In this document: positions 9,101 through 14,317 of the stretch, piece by piece
Layout of the letters: every line of letters starts with the position of its first letter
How positions within the stretch are numbered: position 1 is the first letter of the stretch
Origin: JBLHKE01 sp047619485
GTDB lineage: Bacteria; Verrucomicrobiota; Verrucomicrobiia; Verrucomicrobiales; DEV007
Assembly: GCA_047619485.1 (NCBI GenBank)
Contig: JBLHKE010000061.1
Span: 1-17,614, forward strand
Reading direction: 5' to 3'
Length of the DNA stretch: 17,614 nt
The notes under the pieces: model-generated
What the model was told of the DNA's origin: nothing
What the model saw: the letters and a program-made list of their open reading frames with translations, nothing else
The model's database searches: none
Made by a program: the position numbers and the translations under genes

Positions 9101-9647
9101 CGATGGCTTCTTGTTGCGCTTCGTCGATCCAGCCAATGTGTTCACTGCTTCGAACGGGCTTGGCACTGTCCACCCGAATGCCCAGAACGAGGCCTACGTT
9201 GCCGCTGGCACTGGTGACTCGAACACTCGAGCAGTGGTCAATCTCACCGCTGGCACCCACGAGTTGCTCTACATCTGGTGGGAAGGTCAAGGCGGAGCCA
9301 ACTTCGAGGTCTCAGCCGCCCCAGGAGTCGAACTCAGCCAGGACGGACCATACGAACTGCTGTCAACCACCCCGTCTGCGTCGAACCTCTACCTCGGCAA
9401 GCCGCAGTTACCGTCCTTCGATATCATTGATTTCATCCATGATACCGATAACGACACGTTCACCCTGAGCTGGACATCTCAGGAGGATCGCACCTACATC
9501 CTCTACTGGAATACTGATCTGTTCACATTCGAGAACGACATCGCTGACGATATTTTGTCCGGTGGGGCGGCCACAACATTCGGGCCATTCCCGAACCCAA
9601 TGCCAGGAGCCGCAAGGATCTACTTCCGCGTAATTACTGCGAACTAG
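6123..9647 (+). CDS. Very large secreted protein with PA14-like modules, function unknown
   Basis: 1174 residues. The start ATG lacks a Shine-Dalgarno sequence, but MRPPPKKL followed by a hydrophobic run to HAGA (about residue 24) is a good signal peptide, which fixes the start. Residues 25-260 look like a jelly-roll (LamG-like) region ending FDNFSVGAF. About 375-425 holds a related carbohydrate-binding-like segment (YLEIDGVVLIDN). About 560-650 is an Ig/FN3-like stretch. Two PA14-like modules follow: about 755-865 (FRIRGDDGYGLRATG) and about 960-1075 (GDYTIQVRSDDGFLLRF). The C-terminus (1105-1174; FTLSWTSQEDRTYILYW) is the short Ig-like end domain common in verrucomicrobial secreted proteins. 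There is no PEP-CTERM, LPXTG-type or membrane anchor, and no catalytic domain was recognised. A role in binding polysaccharide or the cell surface is inference only. It is monocistronic, with its own terminator 30 bp downstream. Confidence 0.88.
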   Translation: MRPPPKKLCTALVTSALLSLHAGAETLNSLAEFGNAANSDATSGAGTARGGNFDNAGTDAYTLTAGGTDFWGASDHGSYIFDNAQSRAAGEDFSVVVRSVSIAGDPAEALAGEWGRTGPMVRKTPDVANAANVAHIRKSGSTNTTILQGRLSDGAGTDRGPDNNGEHANAGENNANGDVRNTPIWLSLHRVNDVWYSTWAVDDAGSPGPWSDLRIRAASADMAGEVWVGLAHQSHNINPVTNTAVFDNFSVGAFDANLGDFPITTSCDLTFAGNDIFLSAFGSELGVGPVQDINWEVRLVSTGETFITGQLKADIFLAANGGNIAAFDALVGPAGTTFVEHIDWNANDYTRTNDAGVNLFAEAVPGLFGGDESNYAIEMTGEIHIPNDVDRGNLDSVLFHDGVDDYCYLEIDGVVLIDNNQWSNVAGTGNNGGTQATLDVSDGKYNDGEWVNFRMVTWETGGGDDAILVWDALDRTGADSITGSADATTESYLGTGLGDGAQVAFAHDTSDIVPAENFRVAAPAFTVIADGVGQPSNLMVGTIAADTVAVELFVEGVSCVSVPVLPTLDNADFTSLDVVTIVLADVGTGGTADIDEATLVLQLDGSVIAPTSVSHIDQSTTITYILPTPAAPYTFHNFTITGTTTGATGAKDFSISASPRSWPFLEELRAGLTDPPNAATGWDYMEFLVVPTLGRNLGATEQGFIDAQTVINTASVPDARIDQPYVNHRDPDSGGTGDWCPDLPILIDTVGVDDNQYITYARTMVTIGEADPLIYTFRIRGDDGYGLRATGASFTSVAGGAPNTLDSRDPSVVFYPNFTGDSNSFAVCEFPASGDYLIEFFGFEGGGGAYQEVSWAPGAFSALGQTIGWRLLGDTSNFVSESKWAAINESVLPPDPIAPDSGWSTYIWYDAAVGTLGNTINFINGADPGAATATVLQQLNHSDDGGGGGRFGANDPFPGDPNVGAATDNIAMLARAYVVAPVDGDYTIQVRSDDGFLLRFVDPANVFTASNGLGTVHPNAQNEAYVAAGTGDSNTRAVVNLTAGTHELLYIWWEGQGGANFEVSAAPGVELSQDGPYELLSTTPSASNLYLGKPQLPSFDIIDFIHDTDNDTFTLSWTSQEDRTYILYWNTDLFTFENDIADDILSGGAATTFGPFPNPMPGAARIYFRVITAN

Positions 9648-9677
9648 GACTCCTCAAGGTAACTGAACAAATAGTCT

Positions 9678-9712
9678 GCCCGCCCGTCGTCTCGACGGGC
9701 GGGCTTTTTTTT
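9678..9712 (+). terminator. Strong rho-independent terminator of the large secreted protein gene
   Basis: A perfect 12-bp GC-rich stem, GCCCGCCCGTCG (9678-9689) with CGACGGGCGGGC (9693-9704), has a three-base loop TCT and is followed by eight T (9705-9712). It sits 30 bp after the stop at 9647 and insulates the IS region. Confidence 0.95.
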
Positions 9713-9861
9713 CTTTCTTGGTTGGAGCGTATATCCCTCTCATGATGAGGGCGTCGATTCTATCCAGCTCAATTACTGAAGTGGCCCCCGGAAACAGAGC
9801 CAGCTGACTATTGATTTTTTTGAGCTGTTCTGAGGTGGGGTAACCACCGAAAACAGAACTG

Positions 9862-10179
9862 ATGAAACGAAAGGGAAGACACCTGTCACCCGAATTCAAA
9901 GCCCGCGTCGCCCTAGAGGCGCTCAAGGGCATCCGGACAGTAAACGACATAGCTGAGGAGAACGACGTTGCGCCGACGCAGGTTAGCGCATGGAAAAAGG
10001 AACTCGAGAGCCGCCTGCCCGAAGTGTTCGAGGGCAAGGGATCCGTCGCCCGCGAGCTGGCGCAGAAGGAGGCGCGCGAGGGAAAGCTCGAGCGCAAGAT
10101 CGGCCAGCTAGTGATCGAGAAGGAGTTCCTCGAAAAAAAGTGCGGGGAGCTGGGACTAGACCTCAGCGAAAAGCCATGA
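9862..10179 (+). CDS. IS3-family transposase OrfA (helix-turn-helix)
   Basis: 105 residues. SPEFKARVALEALKG and the following NDIAEENDVAPTQVSAWKKEL form the helix-turn-helix that binds the IS ends. A Lys/Glu-rich leucine-zipper-like coiled coil follows (about 60-95), as in IS3 OrfA proteins of about 100 residues. Its stop overlaps the orfB ATG (ATGA at 10176-10179). Near its end lies the heptamer A AAA AAG (10134-10140), in the correct phase for -1 frameshifting to make the OrfAB transposase. OrfA on its own normally represses or modulates transposition. It appears intact. Confidence 0.92.
   Translation: MKRKGRHLSPEFKARVALEALKGIRTVNDIAEENDVAPTQVSAWKKELESRLPEVFEGKGSVARELAQKEAREGKLERKIGQLVIEKEFLEKKCGELGLDLSEKP
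10134..10140 (+). promoter_or_regulatory. Programmed -1 frameshift site (A AAA AAG)
   Basis: In orfA the codons are GAA AAA AAG, so the slippery heptamer A AAA AAG is in the canonical X XXY YYZ phase. The -1 frame is open from here into orfB. This is the well-known mechanism of IS3-family OrfAB production. I did not find a clear stimulatory pseudoknot downstream. Confidence 0.8.
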
Positions 10180-11012
10180 TCGAGCGTGCCCACAAAAAGC
10201 TCTCGGTGCGAAAACAGTGCGACCTACTCGACGTGAACCGCAATCGTCTCGAGCCACGCGTGCCGAAACGCACCGCGTCAGACCTCGCCGTGATGGCGGC
10301 GATGGATGCGCTGCAAACTGAGTTCCCCTTCCTCGGTGCGAGGAAGCTCGTGCTAGAGCTGCTCGAACTGGGGCACCGTGTCAGTCGCAAGCGCGTGCGC
10401 CAGCTGATGCAGTTGATGGGCATCTCGGCGCTCGTGCCGCAGCCGAACACCAGCAAGCCATCGCAAGAAAACAAGATCTACCCCTACCTGCTGCGCGACC
10501 TCGAGATCACACAGGCAGATCAGGTCTGATGCGCGGACATCACCTACATCCCGATGGCCAAAGGGCACGCCTACCTGGTAGCGATCATGGACTGGCACAC
10601 GAGAGCCGTGCTAGCGTGGGAGTTGCCCAACACGATGGGCATCGCCTTCTGCCTGCACGCACTACGCAAGGCGATGGCGAGAACCGGCCGCGCCGCCGAG
10701 ATCTTCAACACCGATGAGAGAAGCCAGTTCACGAGCAAGGACTGGATGGGCGAACTCGAATCAGCCGGGGTGCGAGTGAGCATGGACGGCCGAGGCCGGT
10801 GGATGGACAACGTGTTCATCGAGCGGCTCTGGCGGAGCCTGAAATACGAGCAGCTGCGCCTGTGGAGCTATCGCGACATCCCAGAGCTCGAAGGTCAGAT
10901 CGACAGCTGGATGAACTACTACAACCACCGACGAAAGCACCAGCACCTCGACTACGGGAAGCCCTGGGATCTCTACGAAAAGATGACAGAACAAACCCCA
11001 GCAGCCGCCTGA
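10176..11012 (+). pseudogene. IS3-family transposase OrfB (DDE), interrupted by TGA at 10527
   Basis: The frame starts at the ATG overlapping the orfA stop, in the -1 phase, and would encode 278 codons. It carries the HTH_21-like region (ALQTEFPFLGARKL) and the rve integrase core. Catalytic residues can be seen: first Asp in ADITYIP, second Asp in NTDERSQFTS (usual form SDxGSQFTS, so Q/G next to Asp are altered to E/R), and Glu in DNVFIERLWRSLKYE. At 10527-10529 a TGA stands where the family has Trp (Q-V-W-C-x-D-I-T-Y), a TGG to TGA change just before the first catalytic Asp. Translation stops after 117 codons, without the active site. Reinitiation at 10554 would lack the first catalytic Asp. 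The protein is therefore almost certainly inactive. Confidence 0.9.
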
Positions 11013-11026
11013 CTAGGGAAGCCGAC

Positions 11027-11080
11027 CGATTTTTGGAGAGGTTCCGCTCCAGCCTACTCGCTCCACCTCTCCAAAAATCG
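11027..11080. repeat. 16-bp perfect inverted repeat between orfB and the right end of the IS3 element
   Basis: CGATTTTTGGAGAGGT (11027-11042) and its exact reverse complement (11065-11080) flank a 22-nt spacer, 15 bp after the orfB stop and inside the IS. No T-run follows on either strand, so it is not a classic terminator. It may fold in mRNA or single-stranded DNA; the function is unknown. Confidence 0.75.
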
Positions 11081-11176
11081 CCCCCCCCAAGACTCACAAT
11101 AAACACAACCAATCCCCGCCAAAGGCAGCATCAACAAAACGACGATTGTGCTGGCAACTAATTCGGGGCCACTTCA

Positions 11177-11302
11177 CCCTTCGCCTACTTCAAATGGGTG
11201 TTCGAGCGCCTGCCCGGCATGACCAACCAGGACGACTTCGCCCCTCTGCTCCCATGCAACTGGGTAGCCGCGCAGAAAGAGCAGCAAGATAAAGCTGCAT
11301 AG
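11177..11302 (+). pseudogene. IS66-family TnpC transposase, C-terminal remnant
   Basis: Directly after the IS3 right end the plus strand encodes about 41 residues ending at TAG 11300-11302. They match the end of IS66 TnpC: PFAYFKWVFERLPGM, then LLPCNW. In full-length TnpC (about 500 residues) this follows a stretch such as LNGxxP. Everything upstream (DDE core, tnpA, tnpB) is missing. The left side of the IS3 element does not hold the preceding part, so the 5' portion was lost by deletion or recombination. Confidence 0.75.
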
Positions 11303-11360
11303 ATGGCAGAGATGCCATAGCTCTGGCACAAATGCTAGGGGTGCTTCGTTGATCCTTTAC
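11177..11360 (+). mobile_element. Right-end remnant of an IS66-family element (copy A, plus orientation)
   Basis: It contains the tnpC 3' end and finishes in CGTTGATCCTTTAC (11347-11360). This resembles the complement of the IS66-type terminus at 11581 (CGTTGACCGCTTAC), 11 of 14 matches; IS66 ends characteristically read GTAAGCG. Beyond 11360 the sequence changes to an inverted tnpA frame, so copy A was inserted inside another IS66-like element. The expected 8-bp duplication (GATATTTG at 11361-11368) has no partner because the left half is gone. Confidence 0.65.
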
Positions 11361-11535
11361 GATATTTGAGGCCGCAGTGCTCGGCGAAAGCGGGGCCGCT
11401 CATACCGCTGGCCTGGTAGGCCGCTAGGACTTCGTCCTTATACTGCTGGGTGTAGCGAGGGCGCCCGGCGCGGTCGCGTTTGATGATGGTTGTCGGGAGA
11501 TCGTCTGAAGTAGATGCCATAGGTGTGCATAGCAT
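11335..11535 (-). pseudogene. IS66-family TnpA (small HTH protein), interrupted
   Basis: From ATG 11535 (or ATG 11520) the frame gives RAGRPRYTQQYKDEVL, then AAYQASGMSGPAFAEHCGLKY, typical of the IS66 TnpA helix-turn-helix. The homology stops at GLKY (11361). The last residues to the stop at 11335 (RKGSTKHP) are translated from the terminus of the IS66 copy inserted there. Normal TnpA continues with a segment like TFATW. It is therefore a broken gene. Confidence 0.78.
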
Positions 11536-11581
11536 GGCTCCTATGCGACCCTCCGCTAGAGAGGCCCCGTTGACCGCTTAC
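11361..11581 (-). mobile_element. Left-end remnant of a second IS66-family element (copy B, minus orientation)
   Basis: On the minus strand the element begins GTAAGCGGTCAACGGGGCCT at 11581, a typical IS66 terminus, runs about 45 nt to tnpA, and is cut at 11361 by copy A. It interrupts the IS1182-like transposase, whose last codon before the junction is completed by the IS66 sequence (GA|G TAA). The 8 bp outside the end, on the plus strand, are TCTGAAAT (11582-11589). The distal end is absent from the window. Confidence 0.65.
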
Positions 11582-11926
11582 TCTGAAATGGCCTTAAAGT
11601 TGTTCCGGCGAAAGGTGCAAATAGTATCGTGATCGGGATGGGTGTCGCCGGTGAGGTAGCTTACGCAAACATCGCGGTAAGTGGCCCTCTCAATTTTACG
11701 GGATGAGAAAACCCTGTTGGCATAGCAGTATATGAGGAGCGCAAGCATCATATGAGGAGGGAACTGTTGATCCCCTGACCCTCGATGGTTGATCTGAAAA
11801 ACTTCGAGCGGGAGTCGCTTCAATGACGAAATGAACTAAATCTTCTTCCCCAACCCAGTCCCGGAGATCGGAAGGTAACAGCATCGGGGTATTTCGATCA
11901 ACGTTGACAAATTTGGTGCCCATCAC
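11578..11926 (-). pseudogene. IS1182-like (IS5/DUF772-type) transposase, N-terminal fragment with frameshift
   Basis: It starts at GTG/ATG near 11926-11923 with MGTKFVNVDRNTPMLLPSDL, followed by WVGEEDLVHFVIEA, the usual N-terminus of this family. Then the frame shifts near 11820-11826. The homology continues in another frame (KRLPLEVFQINHRG, MMLALLIYCYANRVFSSRKI, then TGDTHPDHDTICTFRR) until 11582. Both frames were found by reading the protein products. The gene ends at a TAA supplied by the IS66 terminus inserted at 11581, so the C-terminal catalytic part is missing. It is therefore doubly broken: a frameshift and a truncation by IS66. Confidence 0.82.
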
Positions 11927-11958
11927 TTTTACTTTGTCACATTCCTCTGCTTTTTAAA

Positions 11959-12117
11959 GGGCACCTCCGGAAACCTGCTGTGGAAATGGGGCGCAGAGAA
12001 AATTCCCGCTGGCGAGGCGATAAACGCTAAGCTATCTGGTGATAGTGGGCGCTTTAGCAACGAAGACAGCGGGGATTTTATCAAGCTCCAGCCCGCATGA
12101 GGTTTTCGGAGGTGCCC
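11959..12117. mobile_element. 159-bp MITE-like element with 18-bp inverted repeats and TAAA target duplication
   Basis: GGGCACCTCCGGAAACCT (11959-11976) is repeated inverted at 12100-12117 with one mismatch (18 positions, 17 matches). Both ends are flanked by TAAA (11955-11958 and 12118-12121), a 4-bp direct repeat like a target-site duplication. The interior (about 123 bp) has no convincing protein and can fold a small hairpin (CTATC/GATAG with TGGT loop, 12032-12045, inside GCTAA/TTAGC). This fits a non-autonomous miniature transposon mobilised by a DDE transposase. It lies 33 bp upstream of the IS1182-like fragment; whether that family mobilises it is unknown. Confidence 0.75.
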
Positions 12118-12121
12118 TAAA

Positions 12122-12257
12122 GCACAGATTTGTGCCGATAAACGCAAATTTTTTCTTGGGTTGAGGGACGGGATGCGCTTCCATTTTTTACAGAACTTTT
12201 ACAGGAAATACGGGCGTGTTTGACACTTTGTTGGGTGGAGTGTGGGAGGGGGTTGGC
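12122..12257. other. Upstream region of the histidine-kinase remnant
   Basis: This 136-bp stretch between the MITE-like element and the next gene contains AT-rich runs (near 12148 and 12183-12200), where a promoter may lie. A good Shine-Dalgarno GGGAGG lies at about 12244-12249, before the ATG at 12258. No terminator or repeat was seen. Confidence 0.4.
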
Positions 12258-12692
12258 ATGAAAATTCGATCTGTTTGTTGTTATTCGTTGTTGTTGGCTA
12301 GTGCTCTGGTGATGGCTCAGGATGTTGAGACTGCGGAGAGCGCGGTGGCTAAAGATCCGTTTGTTAAAGGGGTGGCGGTGGATGATCCATTTGGAGACGC
12401 TGGCGGAGTGGAGGCGGACGCGCCCACTTGTTCTCTGCGCGTGTCGGATCGCGGGCCAGGGATTCCAGAAACAGCGGCCAAACGTATATTCGAGCCGTTT
12501 GTACGCTTGAGTGAGCGTGTAGATGAGGGGGTGAGCGGGACAGGCTTGGGCCTATCGATCGCCCGGGAGCTCGCCGAGAAAATGGGTGGCGCACTGCTAC
12601 TGCTCGAGTCCGAATCAGGAGCAGTGTTCGAGTTCCGCTTACCCGTAGCTCCATCTAATGTGGTGGAGATGGAAGGGCGAAAGATCTCATGA
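12258..12692 (+). CDS. Chimeric remnant: signal peptide joined to histidine-kinase ATP-binding C-terminus
   Basis: 144 residues from ATG 12258, chosen because GGGAGG precedes it at normal spacing; an upstream in-frame ATG at 12216 would put 14 residues before the signal peptide. Residues 1-20 are a signal peptide (MKIRSVCC, hydrophobic core, VMAQ). Residues 21-56 are a low-complexity linker (KDPFV, DDPFGD). From about 58 on it is the end of a HATPase_c domain: G1 box DRGPGIP, F box RIFEPFVRLS, G2 box GTGLGLSIARELAEKMGG. Sensor, transmembrane linker, HisKA dimerisation domain with the phospho-His, and N box are all missing (a normal kinase has more than 350 residues). An internal deletion that fused an upstream secreted-protein gene to the kinase end explains this. 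As it stands the product cannot act as a kinase. It overlaps the response regulator by ATGA. Confidence 0.75.
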   Translation: MKIRSVCCYSLLLASALVMAQDVETAESAVAKDPFVKGVAVDDPFGDAGGVEADAPTCSLRVSDRGPGIPETAAKRIFEPFVRLSERVDEGVSGTGLGLSIARELAEKMGGALLLLESESGAVFEFRLPVAPSNVVEMEGRKIS

Positions 12693-13387
12693 GGATCTTG
12701 GTGGCGGACGATGATCCAGTGACGTTGGATTCGTTGGGAACCTGTCTGGAGCAGGAAGGTTTCGAGGTTCTGCGTGCTTCCGATGGCAAGGAGGCTCTGG
12801 CGCATTGGAAGGATGGGCACCCGGAGCTGCTGTGCTTGGATATCATGATGCCGAATGTGGATGGCTACGAGGTCTGCCGGCGGGTGCGTGCAGCAGACTC
12901 GGTCGTGCCGATTCTGTTTCTATCAGCAAAATCGGAAGAGATTGATGTGGTGGTGGGATTGGAACTCGGGGCGGACGATTTTGTGCGCAAGCCATTTGGA
13001 ACCCACGAATTTCTCGCACGGGTGCGAGCCGCCGTCCGGCGATCACAGACGGCGGTGCAGGTGACCAAGCGAGAGCGCTTCTCGATGGGCGATCTAATCG
13101 TCTATCCGAAGGAGCTACGGGCGGAGCGCGATGGAGAGTCGGTGGATCTATCGCCGCGGGAGGTTGCGATCTTAACCCTGTTGCACGAGCGGGCTGCCGA
13201 GGCGGTGCACCGGGACGAGATCTTGGATCGCTGCTGGGGGATCGATTACTACCCAGAATCTCGAACTTTGGATCAGCATGTGGCGAAACTGAGGAAGCGA
13301 ATCGAGCTCGATCCTTCGGAGCCATTGATCGTCGCGACGGTGCGTGGCGTCGGGTACCGCTATCCGGGAATACGCCGAATCAGGTAG
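12689..13387 (+). CDS. OmpR/PhoB-type response regulator
   Basis: 232 residues. The receiver domain (1-115) has the acidic pair D8/D9, phospho-acceptor D51 (LCLDIMMPNVDG), A80 following S79 at the Thr/Ser switch and K101 (RKPF). A winged-helix Trans_reg_C domain (about 130-228) has LSPREVAIL, TLDQHVAKLRKRIE and the VRGVGYRY end. All key residues are present, so it should be phosphorylated and bind DNA as a dimer at its target promoters. It starts inside the stop of the preceding kinase remnant (4-nt overlap), so translation was coupled to a cognate sensor kinase. That kinase is now truncated, so phosphate must come from elsewhere if the regulator still works. Targets are not shown by the sequence. 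Confidence 0.95.
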   Translation: MRILVADDDPVTLDSLGTCLEQEGFEVLRASDGKEALAHWKDGHPELLCLDIMMPNVDGYEVCRRVRAADSVVPILFLSAKSEEIDVVVGLELGADDFVRKPFGTHEFLARVRAAVRRSQTAVQVTKRERFSMGDLIVYPKELRAERDGESVDLSPREVAILTLLHERAAEAVHRDEILDRCWGIDYYPESRTLDQHVAKLRKRIELDPSEPLIVATVRGVGYRYPGIRRIR

Positions 13388-13407
13388 TTGACGGAAAGTG
13401 CGTAAGA

Positions 13408-14307
13408 ATGGACAGTCGGAGGGGATTCTCACCTCTACTAATTCTAACCAACTTGGAACGCAGACATTACCAACGTATTCGGAGCAAAGCGATCGAGGAG
13501 GCGAGTGCCGACTTACCGTCTCCGACAAACTGGCAGCGGCCGGTTAGCATCGCTGGTTCCGTGCTGCTGGTGGGCCTGTTCGGTTGGTTTTTTGTTAGCC
13601 GCGTGCTGCCAGATCCTGATCGGGAGGAAGGGGCTGACCCGACGGTTGCTGGCGTCGGCGAAACCGTGGGAGATGAGAGTCCGGGGCTAGAGGTCAAAGA
13701 GGTGCAGCAGCTGGTTGACGATTTTTTGAGTGCGAGCTCGGTCGAGGAGTTGTTGACGATGGTAGAGGAACCCGAGGTGAGTGAGGCGCAGATCAGGCGT
13801 TTTCTCGAGGAGTCGGGTAGTGAGTTGCCCTTCGAAGGCAACATAGGCGGATTTATAGACGTCGAGTATGACGGCGATTTCCGCTATGACGTGATGATCG
13901 ACGGCCTGCTCGGCAGGACGTCGAAGCTATCGATCGGGGCCGGGAAGGATGGGACACCTCTGGTTCATTGGGGCTGGTCAATCGGGTGGATGGATCCGGA
14001 TTGGGAAACGGTGATCGCTGCGAAGTTGGAAGAGACGGTTGGCGTGAAGGTGTTCCTCGTGCTCGATGACTATTACAACTACGACTATCGGGATGAGGCG
14101 AAGTGGCAGAGCGTCAGGCTGAGTGACAGCCTGATGAAAATTGAGCCCATCTACGGGTTTATCGAGCGGTCGAACCCCGATTTAAAGAAGGCGATGCGGT
14201 GTCGTCAGTTCGAGCCAGTGACGGCCGAGATTAAATTCTTGCCGGGGCAGACGCACGATCTGGTGGAAGTGGTGAGCCTGAAGCATTTCAGTTGGGTCGG
14301 GGATTGA
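13408..14307 (+). CDS. Single-pass membrane protein of unknown function
   Basis: 299 residues, not recognised. Basic residues dominate 18-27 (RRHYQRIRSK), then one transmembrane helix covers about 46-67 (SIAGSVLLVGLFGWFFVSRV), giving an N-in topology with a large extracytoplasmic C-terminus. Acidic, helical segments (about 73-155; VQQLVDDFLSASSVEELL) precede a mixed alpha/beta region rich in Trp and Tyr (about 160-299). It starts 20 bp after the response regulator stop, on the same strand, so it is probably co-transcribed with it. Its stop is 10 bp from the convergent operon end, and no terminator was found between them. Confidence 0.75.
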   Translation: MDSRRGFSPLLILTNLERRHYQRIRSKAIEEASADLPSPTNWQRPVSIAGSVLLVGLFGWFFVSRVLPDPDREEGADPTVAGVGETVGDESPGLEVKEVQQLVDDFLSASSVEELLTMVEEPEVSEAQIRRFLEESGSELPFEGNIGGFIDVEYDGDFRYDVMIDGLLGRTSKLSIGAGKDGTPLVHWGWSIGWMDPDWETVIAAKLEETVGVKVFLVLDDYYNYDYRDEAKWQSVRLSDSLMKIEPIYGFIERSNPDLKKAMRCRQFEPVTAEIKFLPGQTHDLVEVVSLKHFSWVGD

Positions 14308-14317
14308 TTCAAGCCGC

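Larger units (their letters stand above)
9777..11176 (+). mobile_element. IS3-family insertion sequence, 1400 bp, full-length but with defective orfB
   Basis: The ends are inverted repeats: TGAAGTGGCCCC at 9777-9788 matches the reverse complement of GGGGCCACTTCA at 11165-11176 (12 of 12, then diverging), with the terminal TG...CA typical of IS3. Inside are orfA (9862-10179), an A AAA AAG slippery site (10134-10140) and orfB in the -1 frame (to 11012). The flanks (TAC before, CCC after) show no 3-4 bp target duplication. The right flank is the 3' end of an IS66-like transposase while the left flank is not its missing part, so one side has been rearranged since insertion. OrfB carries a TGA, so transposition would need a helper. 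Confidence 0.88.

Noticed and set aside
9654..10193. Minus-strand frame of 179 codons across the terminator and IS3 orfA
   Set aside because: Runs opposite a recognised transposase gene and through a terminator hairpin; Ser-rich shadow.
11303..11318. Small hairpin ATGGCA/TGCCAT after the IS66 tnpC stop as a terminator
   Set aside because: Only six pairs and no T-run; it is likely part of the IS66 end.
11929..12147. Minus-strand frame of 72 codons in the MITE region
   Set aside because: It covers the MITE-like element end to end, including both inverted repeats; no homology recognised and no ribosome site.
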